DNA from: Trichobilharzia regenti
Taxonomy: Eukaryota; Platyhelminthes; Trematoda; Strigeidida; Schistosomatidae
Length of the DNA stretch: 64,000 nucleotides
Reading direction: 5' to 3'
NCBI GenBank assembly: GCA_944472135.2
Contig: OX235265.1
Coordinates: 57,919,112 to 57,983,111, forward strand
Below, piece after piece: positions 23,131-35,400 of the stretch. The stretch's first letter is position 1. Every line of letters begins with the position of its first letter. Below the pieces are notes generated by a model, which worked only from the letters and a program-made list of their open reading frames with translations, had not been told where the DNA came from and made no database searches. The translations under genes were made by a program, and so were the position numbers.

Positions 23131-25040
23131 CGAGCTTTATAACGGACTGGTACCAGTTGGAGAACAAATGGACTAGACAGTGTTTCTCCCTAGTCTGATA
23201 CTCTTCACCAGTGCATACCCATGCCTCTACAGGGGAACGAACCCAGGGCCTTCAGGCTAGTAGACGAACTGGTTAACCGTGATAAGTAACTTATTTATTT
23301 TTGTATGACTTGAGACCGATTATGCCATCACATTTCACCCACTGTTGTATCCTTAGGCTACAATCTTCATACCAATGTTCTTATTTCTGTAATACTACGT
23401 ATATTTTAGGCTGCCTGCAGTTGAAGCCTAGAAATAAAGTGTGCATATTTGAATCGTCAAATTTTGTTCTTCTTACTTTGATGAAAATGGTCAAGGGAAC
23501 GAGTAGTATAAGTCAGTTATATCAAAATTAAAAAGTCTTTATTTATTTTGATCATGATATCTTTTTTAATCTTTGCTTCTTTACTATAATCGCAATATTT
23601 TTAACGCATCCATGGTTCAGAAGTTATGGCCACATAAGCTTGAGAATAAGGCATTTCATCTAATTCATGGCGTAAAATTTTCACTTGACTAGCGTAATTA
23701 ATTAAAAATTAGTTCTATTCACATGTAGAAACGTGTGGATTACAGATCTCAAACACAGAAGTATTCACTAACCATTTCGTACTATTTAAGTAAGACATGC
23801 TATTCAGGTGTATAGGTAAGCAGAACTTGCGTGCATTGTGATAACAAAGCTTTACGCTAATTGTGAAGTGAACATCGAATGAACAACTGTCACTGAATTT
23901 CTAAGGCAATGTTAACTGCAATGCTCTTTACTGTTTTAGCTATCCCTCTGTGAAAACTGAAATAAAAATATTTTAGCTACTTATCACTAAAAATGTAATT
24001 TCAGTTAAGCGGAACGGGTTTTACCATTATAGAAACACCCAGTTGTTCAAAGTTTGTAACCTTCAACAACGACTGTGAATGTACAGTGTTTAGGCTCAAG
24101 TTACAGATCATTTATTCTTTTAAACGCAGACGTGATACACGATGAATACAGAGAATTGTACTGCATAAGAAAATATGAGATCAATATAAATAGAAAAGAC
24201 TCTGAACCAACAGAATCCCTGCAGATCAACACTTGAAAATTATCCCAATGCTCATCAGTGGCTAACTGAGGGGTGAGGTTGCTTTGGGTTCTAGTGAGAC
24301 GACATGTCCCCTGGAGTGCGAGGACACATACTCGCCGATACCATTGACTGGCTGTGGCGATACGTACTGATAATTGACAGAAATTAGAATCCATAGGCTA
24401 CTGGATTCCGTCCCATTGACTGAATACATGGCGTGTTAGCCTCGAAACCTGGCAGGGGTCATGTGTGCACGCACTCCGAAAGAGTCCTCAGTCGGTACGA
24501 AACAACTGTTCAGCACTGTCTGGTTCTCAATGATTGTCTAACTAATATCATTTCGTGGTCTTACTTAGGACATTAAAAAATGCTGACTTAGTAGGACTAT
24601 ACTTCATCCCATAGCGTAACATCATTTAGTCACCACGTCTGTGCTTTATCTAACCAGCCTCACAAGTGGGAAAAATGAATACTAATACATGTCTAAGCCA
24701 GTGTCCACGATTTTCTAAAATAACAAATCTTGACAGAAAATGATCTTCACCGTATGCAAGCTCACAATCTCAGACCCAGTAGTTAAATGTTGTATACAGT
24801 TAAAAACAGTGGTCAAATATACCCAATCTCCGGACACCCTTAATAAAGAGATACTATACTTTGCAGGTGTGAGATAGCATTGAATGTATTGAAGAGTTAT
24901 AGACCCTATCCTTTGATGACTAGATTAACTTTGTGACAGCATATTAGGTGACTCAAAATGGCATGCACTTTCACGAATTCCAGAATACAATGCCCTCGGC
25001 ACACTTATACCAGTACTCACACAACAACCTAGATACACAG
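23131..25040. other. Non-coding with SINE-like scrap and repeat copy 2
   Basis: At about 23,215-23,280 read on - there is a tRNA-like piece with GGTTAACCAGTTCG and a B-box-like GGGTTCGTTCCC, probably a decayed SINE. At 24,240-24,560 lies a copy of the unclassified interspersed repeat. No gene seen elsewhere. Confidence 0.4.
24240..24560 (+). repeat. Unclassified interspersed repeat, copy 2
   Basis: Shares with copy 1 (3,500-3,780) the blocks ACTCGCCGATACCATTGAC, AGAAATTAGAATCCATAG, CCCATTGACTGAATAC and GGTACGAAACAACTGTTCAG, in the same order and orientation. The overlapping - open frame at 24,101-24,394 is therefore a by-product of repeat sequence. Confidence 0.55.
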
Positions 25041-25450
25041 ACTTTGTCAATCACGTCTCATAAACCGTTAATGCCCAGCTCTTGCTACGCTCGGGCCCAC
25101 TCTGTTCCTTGAAGTTTTCAGAAACGCTTAGTTATAACGGACGAAAAAACCAAAACACCGATTGGCCGCTTGAGATTTCTTTATTGTTACACCAACATAT
25201 AAAAATAATAAGTGAACTAAGGTCTGTGAACAAATATTACAATAATAAATCATAGTATTACTTCTGACGATGTTTCACTCTTCTTTCTGAACAGCGACCG
25301 ATGAGACGATGACTGTCGTATTGATGCCTCCGCGAAAATTGGGGAAGTTGATTTTGAGCAAACAACCAAGAATTGATCGTTCAATCTTCAACTCCATTGA
25401 CAGACTTTTATAGCATTTACAGCTCTTTGATTGTGAAGGTTAGTAAAAGC
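25040..25450 (-). mobile_element. BEL/Pao LTR plus leader fragment
   Basis: On - this segment aligns with 61,119-61,490, the LTR and leader of the BEL/Pao element. Shared blocks are TGAAGATTGAACGATCAATT, GGTTGTTTGCTCAAA, GTCATCGTCTCATCG, TGGTGTAACAATAAAG and a TTTTCG-GTTAT end. Similarity continues past the LTR end into the leader (TTTCTGAAA, CGTAGCAAGAGCTGG), so it is an LTR with adjoining leader and not a solo LTR. An AATAAAG lies inside the LTR, as expected for its polyadenylation signal. No gag or pol is attached. Confidence 0.7.
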
Positions 25451-25691
25451 AACTAGCGTCTATCTTATAAAGGCTAGGACAGGGAAAAGTCGGTAAAGGC
25501 GATAAAAGTCATAACTTCCACAGGGTATAAGTTCTTTAACAAAAACTGTTCAGCTGTCTTCAAGTATTCACTTCTCCAACGCATGAGGAACTATATACAG
25601 TATCCATATTAAGGTAAGGATGAGGCATTATTAGGCTTCAGGAAACTCTTTTCTTTAAATATAAAAGTCTGATATGCTTCATTATCCACTA

Positions 25692-25893
25692 TTTTTTTTG
25701 TTTTATTTTTGATTATAGCTTGATTACGTATCGTATTTTTGATACAAGTATGAAATTTTCAGCATGTGATATCGGTAGCCCTAATTTTGCAGGCCGACCA
25801 TAGATATCAGGTGTGCGTCGGCAGGGGACCGAACCCTGGACCATGTGCATCGTCGGCGAGAGTCCTAACCGTTGTGCCACCACTTTCAACCCA
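25692..25893 (-). mobile_element. tRNA-headed SINE, type 2
   Basis: On - the head reads TGGCACAACGGTTAGGACTC (A box) and GGTTCGGTCCC (B box). The body has GACGCACACCTGATATCTATGG and ends in an AT-rich tail with ACTTGTATCAAAAATACG. Copies at 26,728-26,914 (-) and 35,401-35,570 (+) share this body, which differs from the type 1 body although the heads are alike. Confidence 0.75.
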
Positions 25894-26430
25894 TCAGCAC
25901 TAATATCTGTGTATAACTAGTTGATTTACTTATGTTCAATACATAGTTATTGTAATACATATAATCAAAGGGGTCATTTTTGTATTAAGGTTTTTAAATT
26001 GAAATACCTTGACGTTTTCCTTTACAATTTGTTCACTTGGTCAACCAACCATACCCTACTGATTCATATTGCTTAGCTTTCTATGAGGAATCATGGAAAT
26101 GAATTATGAACAATTTAGTTAATGCCCTATATTCTATACTTCCTCTTAGTCTATTTGTTTACATATATGCAGAGTTAATAGTCAACTTCTCAGAAGTACG
26201 CTTTAAAACAAAATGGAAATCAGCTATCTGAGTCAGTCAGTTTTCGTAGGTAATTTATCCTTTAACATGCTACTTATAAATAATAAGTAGGAAGAAGGCA
26301 TCACAGAAAAGAAAATTAATATAAGAATAGAACTTGTGCATTATAGCAGAGTTTAATTCCATTGGGGGTAAAATTTATTTTGATAAATTCTCACAGTGTT
26401 GTACAGTAGCATTCAATGGATTAAATGAGG
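25894..26430. other. Nothing recognised
   Basis: A/T-rich gap between a SINE and a PLE fragment. No open frame or known repeat was recognised. Confidence 0.5.
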
Positions 26431-27245
26431 AGGAAACTAAATGACATTCAATTAGAGAATAATGAAAAAGTGTTTAGTTTTGATATAACTAGTCTTTATG
26501 CTAATATTTCAATCAATATGGTCTTAGAAGCAGTTAAAAGAAAACTAACTGCTGAACGCGAACTTTGTCATAGGACATAGCTGCCCATTGAGGAAATTAT
26601 TTTATGAATTCAGTTATGCCTCACACCTCTTATCCTTAAATTCAAGGGCAAAATGCATAGACAAACAGGAGGTGTAGCAATGGATTTACCACTATCCCCT
26701 ATCGAAGTCTTTTTCTTATTTCTTATATTTTTTATTGTTGATTACAGGTTGATTCCACACTGTACTATTGGTACAAGTATGAAACTTTCAGCATGGATGT
26801 CGGTAGTCCAAATTTTGTAGGCCGACCATAGATACCAGGTGTGCGTCGGTGTGGGTTCGAACCTCGGACCATGTGCATGGTTGGCGAGAGTCCTAACCAC
26901 TGTGCCACCGACGCATATAACTCTATGGACAGTTGGGAAAATATTGCCCTTAATACAGTTAATCCTATTCCAAAAGTCAAAAGCAAAATAAAAATAATGG
27001 TGAAACTAATACTGATTACATAAATAACAAATAATATAGGACACCTACAATTTTATCATATGAGGAGGAGATATCTGAGCCTCTACGTAGGATTCTTAAC
27101 AAGTCAGGAATTAGAGTGGCATTCAAACCTACCGACTCACTCAGAGACAAGCTCTGTAGGCTGAAGGTGGAGAGTTTACACCCAAGACATTCAATAGAAA
27201 GTGACTCAACGCAAATACCAGAGATATGGAAGATATTATTACCAA
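26430..27245 (+). pseudogene. Penelope-like reverse transcriptase, interrupted by a SINE
   Basis: The + strand encodes VFSFDITSLYANISINMVLE (RT motif A, catalytic Asp present), then, after stops, GGVAMDLPLSPI (motif B). The sequence is broken by the type 2 SINE at 26,728-26,914. At 27,055-27,200 it resumes as EISEPLRRILNKSGIRVAFK followed by PTDSLRDKLCRLK, the conserved linker between RT and GIY-YIG in PLEs. Motif C (the double Asp) and the endonuclease are missing. Not functional. Confidence 0.75.
26728..26914 (-). mobile_element. tRNA-headed SINE, type 2, inside PLE remnant
   Basis: Contains, on -, TGGCACAGTGGTTAGGACTC (A box) and GGTTCGAACCC (a perfect B box), then GACGCACACCTGGTATCTATGG and the ACTTGTACCAATAGTAC tail. 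It lies between RT motif B and the linker of the PLE fragment. The terminal CCACCGACGCA is at 26,904-26,914. The head could attract a tRNA finder, but the acceptor arms do not pair. Confidence 0.8.
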
Positions 27246-28185
27246 TCAAATCATAGGATTATAAATAACGTTGAAATTTATTTCAATTCGCACGATAACC
27301 CTCTAACAAGTTATTTATTTTACTAAAAAACACCTTATTTCGCATCTTGTTGACTAACAACACTCGTCTTAATTCCCGTTTGTATTATATTTTATTGACA
27401 ACATTAATATTGTTTCCGAATGTACATTATCTACCCATCTGTTTCACGCATGTCTATTGAACTTCTATTGACTTTTTTCATGTTTCTAATCTATTTTTAT
27501 TTACTCATTTATATAGATGAAGCAAGAAAGTTGTGTTAGTACCTTGATATGATTATGATAATTAATTTGTGGTCGAAACGTCATCAGTAAATATTACTGC
27601 ATAACGTTGTAGGACCTTATCAAAATAAATTTCATCCAATCTACAAGAACTATACAATAATAATAGCTTTATTCTGCCCAATAATTTTACACAATATGCA
27701 CAATTTTCAGCATAATGTTGCCCCTTCATCCAGGAGTTTCAAGTAAAATAACCATCTCCAGTACATCGTGTGACGCAACGCTGTTCAGTCTGAATAATAA
27801 AATAACCCTTCATGCTATTTTTCTTCGTTTATAAAGAAATGCGCAACGGTAGCTTGAAACCCAACGTTAATGAGTACATTTGGCAGCCCATAGACATGGC
27901 TGATTGATTATAACAAAAAGAATTACGAAGAATACGATGTAATGTGTCCGACGGAAATTCAGGTAGCCTTGGAATTCAAGCAGGCTACCAATCGATGAAT
28001 AAAAATGTACGCTTATTCAGAATTTTTGCAAGAAAATCTCAGTATGCTTTTGAGCGGAAGGTTGCAGGTCGCAACACGAACCTGTTATCGAAGAAATCAT
28101 CTGGTATGTGTATGAGGAAAATGTATTCTGATGATAAATAAAATGATGGAAAGTTTGGAAAAGTACACAAACTGATAACTGTTAT
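27246..28185. other. PLE 3' flank, then nothing recognised
   Basis: 27,246-27,640 is A/T-rich and looks like a PLE 3' tail; it holds GGTCGAAACGTCATCAG at about 27,572-27,588, which recalls the 3' half of PLE hammerhead motifs. 27,640-28,185 has a 65-codon + frame (27,944-28,141) without recognisable features. Confidence 0.35.
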
Positions 28186-28700
28186 TGTTGATTGTTTGCG
28201 TTCCAAATGGAACACACGGCTTCACTAGCACATTTTCATTCATTGCCATGACTACCAACCGTCTTCATGATTATGAGCAAGTTTTCATCTTCTCTCCACT
28301 TAATCTCCTCCATGGCACCCTTAGACACACACCAAACTGATTAATTACCATCCGAGCTCAACTCGACAGATTGGTATGTGATGTCACTGGACAGTCTGCT
28401 CAGTATATGTCTAGTCCATCTTCATTTCCACCAGAATAATTATTGGGCAGTTGATTATTAGTTAGTTTGCTACTCGCCAGAGTTACTTGTGGTTTGATTA
28501 TCTTTTCTGGTTGGCCCTCTTATCTTCAGTATCGACCGAAGGGAGCTGTTGATGAAGGTCTGCATAAGGCTGTTAGAAATGCTTTTCGTGATGCGCACAC
28601 CAAATCTTTGCACCATACAGAAGCCGTGATTTGATATTAGTTTTGAAAATTTCTTTGTTGTTCTGTGTGAAAAATACTACAGTTCTTCACACTTATTTCA
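28186..28700 (-). pseudogene. RTE-type LINE 3' end
   Basis: On - the translation gives the RTE C-terminal landmarks in order: a VWCKDLVCASRKAFLTALCR segment (the ETWR-like region), a GGNEDGLDIY-like WKWIGH block, and an end resembling the EEIKWRED and CSIWNA tail of RTE proteins. Several stops and frame changes. Only the last fifth of the ORF is present, as is usual for 5'-truncated LINE insertions. Confidence 0.6.
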
Positions 28701-28871
28701 GAGCAGTGAATATATTTTCTGCTTTCTAGATATTGTTATTTACGTTCTTATCCGTATGACAACTAGCTGGTATATAAACTGAATTATAAGTAAATGAACC
28801 CAGTTTGATAATTTTGGGCTATCAAAGCTGAAATAAAAGTATATATTAAAATCTCATTCTATCCAGACTTC

Positions 28872-29102
28872 GTGCGTCGGTGGCATAGCGGTTAGGATGC
28901 TCACCGACCATGCACATGGTCCGGGGTTCGATTTCTGGCCGACGCACTCCTTTACCCCGCTAAGCCAGAGATAATGCTGGTAAAAAGGAAAGGTTGGGCG
29001 TGAGGCTAGCAACCCCATCCTGTAAAAGTTAAACACTGCTGCAGAAACTTCAAGCCATTAGCTTGATGCCCTATGTTCCACTGGGAACGTGAAGGAAAAA
29101 GA
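28872..29102 (+). mobile_element. tRNA-headed SINE, type 1, best-preserved copy
   Basis: Starts GTGCGTCGGTGGCATAGCGG (A box at 28,881-28,891), with B box GGTTCGATTTC at 28,925-28,935 and closing GGCCGACGCAC. The body carries GCGTGAGGCTAGCAACCCC and the tail CTATGTTCCACTGGGAACGT, then an A-rich end. Copies of the same type are at 12,845-13,071, 41,299-41,530 and (tail only) 55,563-55,665. An antisense 60-codon frame over it is spurious. Confidence 0.8.
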
Positions 29103-30435
29103 ATCCACACTTCTGTTTCAGCTTCAATGATTACTCAGAAAAAATCTAAGATTATTTCGGATAGTTTCAACAATAAGATGTGGAGTGTGATGCTTGATAG
29201 TTCAGTTATAAGCAGACAAAGAAACGAGGAAAGACTGTGTTGGAATTGATGCTACTGAGCTCATTAAAAGATGGAGTGTTTCTCAAAGATGTTGTGATGT
29301 ACTTGCACAATACATTTTGAGCAGTTCGATCACACATACCTAATTCTCATTTAGTAAAAGCCTCGGTCAGTAGAAGCATCAAAAACCTTGGGCACACATT
29401 AGTGTGGAGGACTTATTTCCTGAAGTTGCCCAAAATGTCTGTGGTGAGTCCATAGTCAATGCTATCAGGGTTGTATAAACTGTGATAACTGACGCAAGTC
29501 ATAGTATTTTATCAGTTGTGAATTACCAGACAAAGTGAAACATAATACTTCTAATCACTGTTTTAAGGCCATGGATAACACGCAGTAAGAACAACTTTTG
29601 CAGGATAAGATGAACTCATTTTATTTCATAGTACGTTTTCGTCAGTTGGTTGCAACCTGAATAGTAAAATTCATAAGTGATTAACGTGACGTATAAAAGC
29701 TAAATAACCAGTTTATGACATAAGCGTAGGATTAAATGTCAAGAAATGTGAATGATATAGAAGTTATACTGGAAGTTAGGGGTTAATAAATTACTATTGT
29801 AGCAGTAAATAATTCCCTCAAAGAATTAGGCAAAAACTTTCATCATTCAACATTGAACATAGGACCACAGAAGAAATCCTTGAAGTACAATCTGAAATTA
29901 ATTATATCTCATTTTAGGAGTAGAATTACAGTGGATGGAATAATAATACTAATAAAAAAAATTAACTTCAAATATACCACTTTAATAAGCAACAGCTATG
30001 GTATTTACAAGTACAAGAAAAAGATCAATGAAAGGTAGTGATACCTAAAACAAATGAATAAATGATACGCGTAGAAGTGTGTGTGTGGGGGGGGAGGGGA
30101 AATTACTCTTATGGGAAGAAATTCAACTGAATGACTGAAGTATTGCCATAAAATAAACTAATCCAATGGATATATAAATAATTCATTTGAGAAGTCTGCA
30201 AATAGTGAAAAAAATGTGTAGAAAAGTAAGCTTAAATATTTAACATCTATAAAATAAGCATAAGTAACAATGTCAATCAAATATATACAAGTGGTCAGTA
30301 AGCTGGTGAACAAGTGTGTGAGCGACAGTGGGGAATTGCTAAATACATACATAAATTTAAATATGATAAGTAGTAACAATATATTCAAAGCAAGTTTTAC
30401 CAAGTATCCAAGTTGTATTTTTGATTGCGCCTAGA
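29103..30435. other. Non-coding, low-complexity patches
   Basis: No gene seen. Contains a GTGTG run leading into a G9 tract (about 30,079-30,099) and A/T-rich sequence in which the short + frame at 29,853-30,038 and the - frame at 30,158-30,403 look accidental. Confidence 0.45.
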
Positions 30436-30495
30436 AGTGGAATCCAGTGTGCGTGTTTCGTCCTAGTTTGGACTTGTCAGCTGGGCATCTCCAGT
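30436..30495 (-). ncRNA. Hammerhead ribozyme relic, G8 lost
   Basis: On - the sequence reads CAGCTGACAAGTCC, loop AAACT, AGGACGAAAC, then an ACGCAC and CTGGATTCCACTTCTAG end. This is the schistosome hammerhead layout with a perfect GTCC/GGAC stem II and an intact GAAA. The CUGANGA box has become CTGACAA (G8 to A), which removes the general-acid nucleotide, and the stem III return strand is shortened. Expected inactive; best-preserved stem II of the CAAAT-loop type here. Confidence 0.6.
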
Positions 30496-32250
30496 GAATG
30501 GCTGTGTGTTCCTATCGAGACTACAGATCAGCATCCATCTATTCAGATGCAAAAGTGATATCCATTTGGTCACTAAACCATGAGATCCAACTCTCTTGTC
30601 AATGGATTCGATTCGAATTTTTCTGGATTCCAATGCTAGTCACCAATAAACGGGCAACTTCAAGTTAGTCATCATGCTAATATCACGATATCCATTCAAG
30701 GAGCTCATATGCTAACATGAGGCTAATCAGTTCATTTCGGATACATTAAGAGGAAAGGAGGAGTATGAATACAATTTTATCTAAGTGTATCAAGCTAGCC
30801 ACCTCATCTGTAGAATTGATTGATGCAGAGGGGTTTGGAAACTTCAGTGGGATACATTACACAAGAAGATAATTTTTTTCTCAAAATCTCTAACATCACA
30901 CAAGTCAATGGTGCATTAAATATGCGTATAAAACGTCATCTCGAATACAATAAATGCAGAGGATAGATTAGTCTAACGAGCTTAAAATAACCTTTAAAAA
31001 AATAGTAAATCTGTTGTCCTCTTAGGCTATTGCAAATCTTTGTGGACATTTTGCCTCCTATCTTTTGCCCAAGTCTTCATCACCATACTATAAACTATTT
31101 CATTACATGTTCCAGCAAGTTATCTAATGTGAAGTGCATGTTATTTTACTCTTATATGCTTGCAACTGATTCGTAAATCCTTGTTATACACTGATTTTGT
31201 TTCGTTTCATGGGCTTATAACTCTCCTATAGATTAGGGTCATCTGCTTTTCTCCCTAAATCTACTTGCCTATGCTTATTTATTACGGTTAATAATATGTA
31301 TGTCTGTATTCTTGACATCTTTACAAGCAGATTATAGACTGTGACCTAAATACTTCTTATTTCCGAAGATTTTTGCTGTTATACTTGGAGATATTCAGAA
31401 GCTGTTACTCCGAATAGTTAGTTTACCTGAGGTGTATCATCGGTGGAGCAGCATTCTGATAGTGCACACTGATAGTGCTAAATTACTGGACTGATATCAA
31501 AATTAAGAAGGAAAAAGCCCTGAGGTTGTTAACGCATACTCATCAGGCGTCATCTTCAATTTCTCAGTCAGTCATGTCAAAATATGATAAATATTCAACC
31601 AAAGCCGCTAATGACTATTTTCTGTTCTGAATTTATGATAATCAGATAAATCAGGGTTGCTCATTGAATGGTTTATTTCTGTCTAGCACTGATAGTGTGG
31701 CTTGAACTACGGACAGCGATTTTTAAGTGGAATGCTGTTTCTTGACGTCTTCGGGAAGAATCTTGGATAACGGGGGAACTAATTGAATTGTGAAGTTGAG
31801 GAGTGAAAGACTTTTATGAAGTAATAGAGAAAGCATGGAATGAAAAGAAAAGAAGCAGGTTAGAAATTACTTTTGCAGATTAAAGTTTCAACATAAGTTT
31901 CTAGCATTTTGCTATGATTGTATATCATTTTGATAGGTAAACAATTCTGCCATTAAATGTTACATTATCCTGGGCATTACTGTATTAGTAACCAGTCTAC
32001 TAAGAACGTTCCGATCAAATAAAAATTGATCAATATGATTTGGTAATACTTCAAACAAAAATTAAATTTCATGATATTGTGGGCAAACAACCGTTATAGA
32101 CAAATGTACATAGGAAGAGGACTAAACAACCTTTCATCGCTATTTGATATTTACCGGTTCTTTCAATGATTTCTGTTTTTAGTTAAATTTATTTTTGGTG
32201 CAGATTTCACCATGAACCGGCATTAATCAGAAAATCACTGAAAGTCAAGG
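30496..32250. other. Repeat-like but unassigned
   Basis: 30,496-30,720 belongs on - to the 5' part of the hammerhead-bearing repeat (alternating CCATT and GGATCC-like words). Beyond that no gene or known repeat was recognised. Confidence 0.35.
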
Positions 32251-32261
32251 AGCTCAAGACA

Positions 32262-32295
32262 GCTGTTTTGTCCCAGGTTGCAACTCTCCATCAGC
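32262..32295 (-). ncRNA. Weak hammerhead relic
   Basis: On -: GCTGATGGAGAGTTGCAACCT then GGGACAAAAC. The order CTGATG, stem II, GGAC, AAAC is kept, but the core is altered (an inserted GA and a lost G). Listed because the neighbouring repeat at 35,810-35,850 has the same context. Confidence 0.3.
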
Positions 32296-33475
32296 ACAAG
32301 CCTTCGACAGTGCCAGAGTACAAACCTTCAGCTGTGAGTTTATAAGGCAAGTCTGTTAACTATCCAGCTACTGGGCTGGAATTCATTGATCTGAGGATTC
32401 TAACTTCTATCAGTCTGCAAGATGCAGTCTGTGAATTCATTTCTTGACGAAATACACATTGGGGTTAATTGAAATCCCGAAAAGATTTAAAATCTAAATA
32501 TTGATCTGCTGACCATTATTGGCTACTGTCCTGATGTTATAATAAGTATTCGTGGCCAAAAAGGCGCAACATTTATGTGTGAAGAGGATGCTGACAGATG
32601 GCACTGATTGAAGGTGGTTGTGTATCCTGAATTGACAGAAGTTAAACTTCACTGGCTATCGGAATCCAGCTCATTATCTGGATTGTCAACGGACTTGCCT
32701 AGTATTCTGATGGTTACATGTCAGATTTCAGTAAGCTTGCGGACGCGGACTAGGACCAGACAGATTTTCAGTGTTTATCTTCGTTTATTCTCTCATGGCA
32801 TAATCTAAACTGAAATTAATCCATATCTCTACAAAACCTAAAATTTGAACATAAATCTCTATAAATCTAAACATTTTCTATAATAATATTGCTAACTATT
32901 AAATGCTGTAAATTAATTGACTGATTAGAATGCACTGTATCTAGGACGATTCGTTTATGATAACATTTCAAAGTCTGTAATATGTGTTTATGGTGTATAT
33001 ATGTGTCCGCGTGTCTATCTGAGTGTATGCGCGCATTTATTTTGTATACACAAAAGTTTGTTTATGCTTAATGCCACCCCACTTCGTATATGTAAAATCA
33101 AATAGACAGAGGGAAGGTCAGCATGCTGCGACTATGGTGTATGAGGGTATGTACATAACTAGGCACATGTGTGTGTGCATACACTTTTTTTTAATATACT
33201 ACTAACAGGAAGTGTAATAGTTATCGCACAACATATTAGACATAAATTAAATTGTTTTACGATAAGTAAAAAAAAAAATTAATTACTGGTATTTTTTCGA
33301 AAATTTTAACATAATTATGTTCTATTTCAGATATGTCAATAAACCCATGAATGTATGCAGTTACTGTGATTCTGATAATTGTATACCACTATGTGTCACC
33401 ACTTTCCAATCAACCACTTCTTAAATATTAGTGTCTAACTCGCTGTCTGATTAGACCTCAAAAATGATGAGAGTT
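32296..33475. other. Interspersed-repeat scraps, nothing coding
   Basis: About 32,460-32,760 shares short blocks with 35,990-36,070 (TGCTGACCATTATTGGCTAC versus TGCTCATTATTGGCTAC). About 32,990-33,190 is GT-rich. No gene seen. Confidence 0.35.
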
Positions 33476-33970
33476 TTGAGAACAGGATTGAAAGAAGTTC
33501 GAAATTAGTGCTCACTGTATTCCCATCAATTTTCCACTATTGTGGCGCCAGTGCTTCTATATGGTTCACAGACTTGGTGTGCGCATCACGAAAACCATCT
33601 CCTGCAGCCTACATCAGACCTTCACCAACAGCTTCCCTAGATCGATACTGATACTCAGATGACTGGCCAGAAAGAATAATTGAACAAAAATACAATCTGG
33701 CTAGCAGCGGACCGGCTTACCACCTACTTCCCAAGAAGTAAACAAAACGAAATTGAGATAGACTGGACTCATGCTGACGTGGCCGTTGAGTTACATCACA
33801 GATCAGGTCATAGAATGCAGCTCGGATGGGGATAGGTAACTTAGGCGAGACATGGAGGGGATGATGTGAAGAGAAAACTTGTGGTCAGTCATCCAGACAG
33901 TTTATACTGAAATTAGAGAATTGAGTGGAATAGAGCTGTGCTGTTGTAGCGCTATGTTCCACTCGGAAGG
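33476..33970 (+). pseudogene. RTE-type LINE 3' end
   Basis: Translation gives PVLLYGSQTWCAHHENHLLQ (the LLYG-ETW block of RTE proteins), then, after stops, the WTHADV region in place of WIGHTL and finally the ALCSTRKAS-like terminus (GCTATGTTCCACTCGGAAG) followed by an ATAATGATGATAATGG microsatellite tail, typical of RTE 3' ends. Heavily mutated. Confidence 0.6.
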
Positions 33971-35400
33971 CAAGCAATTAATAAAAATCACAATAATGAT
34001 GATAATGGATGTAGATGATGTGTTCAAAGAAATCTGTTTGAACGTTTTTCATATACTACTTACAAAACGTGATGACATCGTCAAGAAATTATCGAATTTT
34101 GGCATCTGTTCTAATATCAGCTAGTTACTCTTTTGTGTTCGCGCGTGACCACTATGGAGTTTCTGGAGAAACTGTCCAGCTACTCTTTACTTCAAACACA
34201 CAGCTTCTTGGGATATTTATCTTATATGAAAGCAAAGAGAACAAAAAACATACTGGAAAAGTGAGATAAAACTATGCATGATTGCTGTTAAAGAATTCTA
34301 GCGTCATATTCAGTCCAGTTTATTCAAATAATATCTGCACTGTACTCTCAAGATGATTTTTCTTCTATGGTTTCAATCACTCCTTTGCTTATCTTCCATA
34401 TTTTGTCTTCCCCTTACTTATTAAATGTCAATTTTTTATCTAACTTCATGGTGGTATTTTACTTTGAATGCTTTCTTATATGAACATTATCCTATTCAAT
34501 TTAAGGGTTGTACACTGGAAGTGAATGTTTTCTGAAAACCTTATTGCTTAAAGGTTACTGCTTTTTGCTAATTACCGATGAAGAGGTATCTCTTGGAGGT
34601 CCAGAGATGAATTTCTCAGTATAAAAGATGCTGAAGCTACAAATGACCATCTGTAAGACTAGTATGTTTCTAAAGACTAACCTCTAAATCTTAACTAACG
34701 CAACTAATTGATCTAATTTATTTGCTTGTTGGTATTCATCTAATAGACACTTCCATAGAGTTGATAGGAACAGTACTACTTAGAAGTTCAACTCATCTGC
34801 TATGCAATTCTAGTTCACTAGGATTAATATTGATTTGAAGACATCTTTCTCGAGAGCCAGTGTGATTACGATGAGCAGGAAGGTATGAATTATTTATACG
34901 CACGAAATTTGGGCGCAAGCTCACATTAATCGGGATGAAGTTATGGATTAGTTAGTAGCCAGCCAGTCAGCCATCTAGCTGCCCTAAACATGACCCAGGT
35001 CCACTGGTCTGAACCATACTGGAGTCCATACTTTCAGTCATCACCCACTAGGTGAACAGTAGTCTACCAACCGAAGACCTTCATAAATGAATTCTTGACC
35101 AATCACTACACTTTTCTTTGACTACTTATTGTATCGCAAAATATGGATTAAATATTCAAGGTCACATAAGATAATTCCAATATCTGATACTCACAACCCA
35201 ACAGAAAATGAAACAAATTCAATCAAATCATTGATTAGATAACAGTAATTTAACAGATAAAGATGGACGGTAATTGAGGTAAAATCCTAGATTTTAGGTT
35301 TCATTTGAATGGAAGCTGATGACTTCCATGTTACTGGCCTGGTGATCTGAGTCATAAGATTCAGCTACTAACCAAAAACAAACTATACTTCAGTCATTCA
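33971..35400. other. Nothing recognised
   Basis: A/T-rich. Two short overlapping + frames (33,879-34,124 and 34,069-34,269) arise from LINE tail sequence and have no domain. No RNA gene seen. Confidence 0.45.

Noticed and set aside
24101..24394. 97-codon - frame as a gene
   Set aside because: It lies inside a copy of the interspersed repeat seen at 3.5 and 36 kb.
28872..28950. tRNA gene
   Set aside because: A and B boxes are good, but no acceptor stem or anticodon arm forms and the sequence continues into a repeated body; it is a SINE head. The same holds for the heads at 25.8, 26.9, 35.4 and 41.5 kb.
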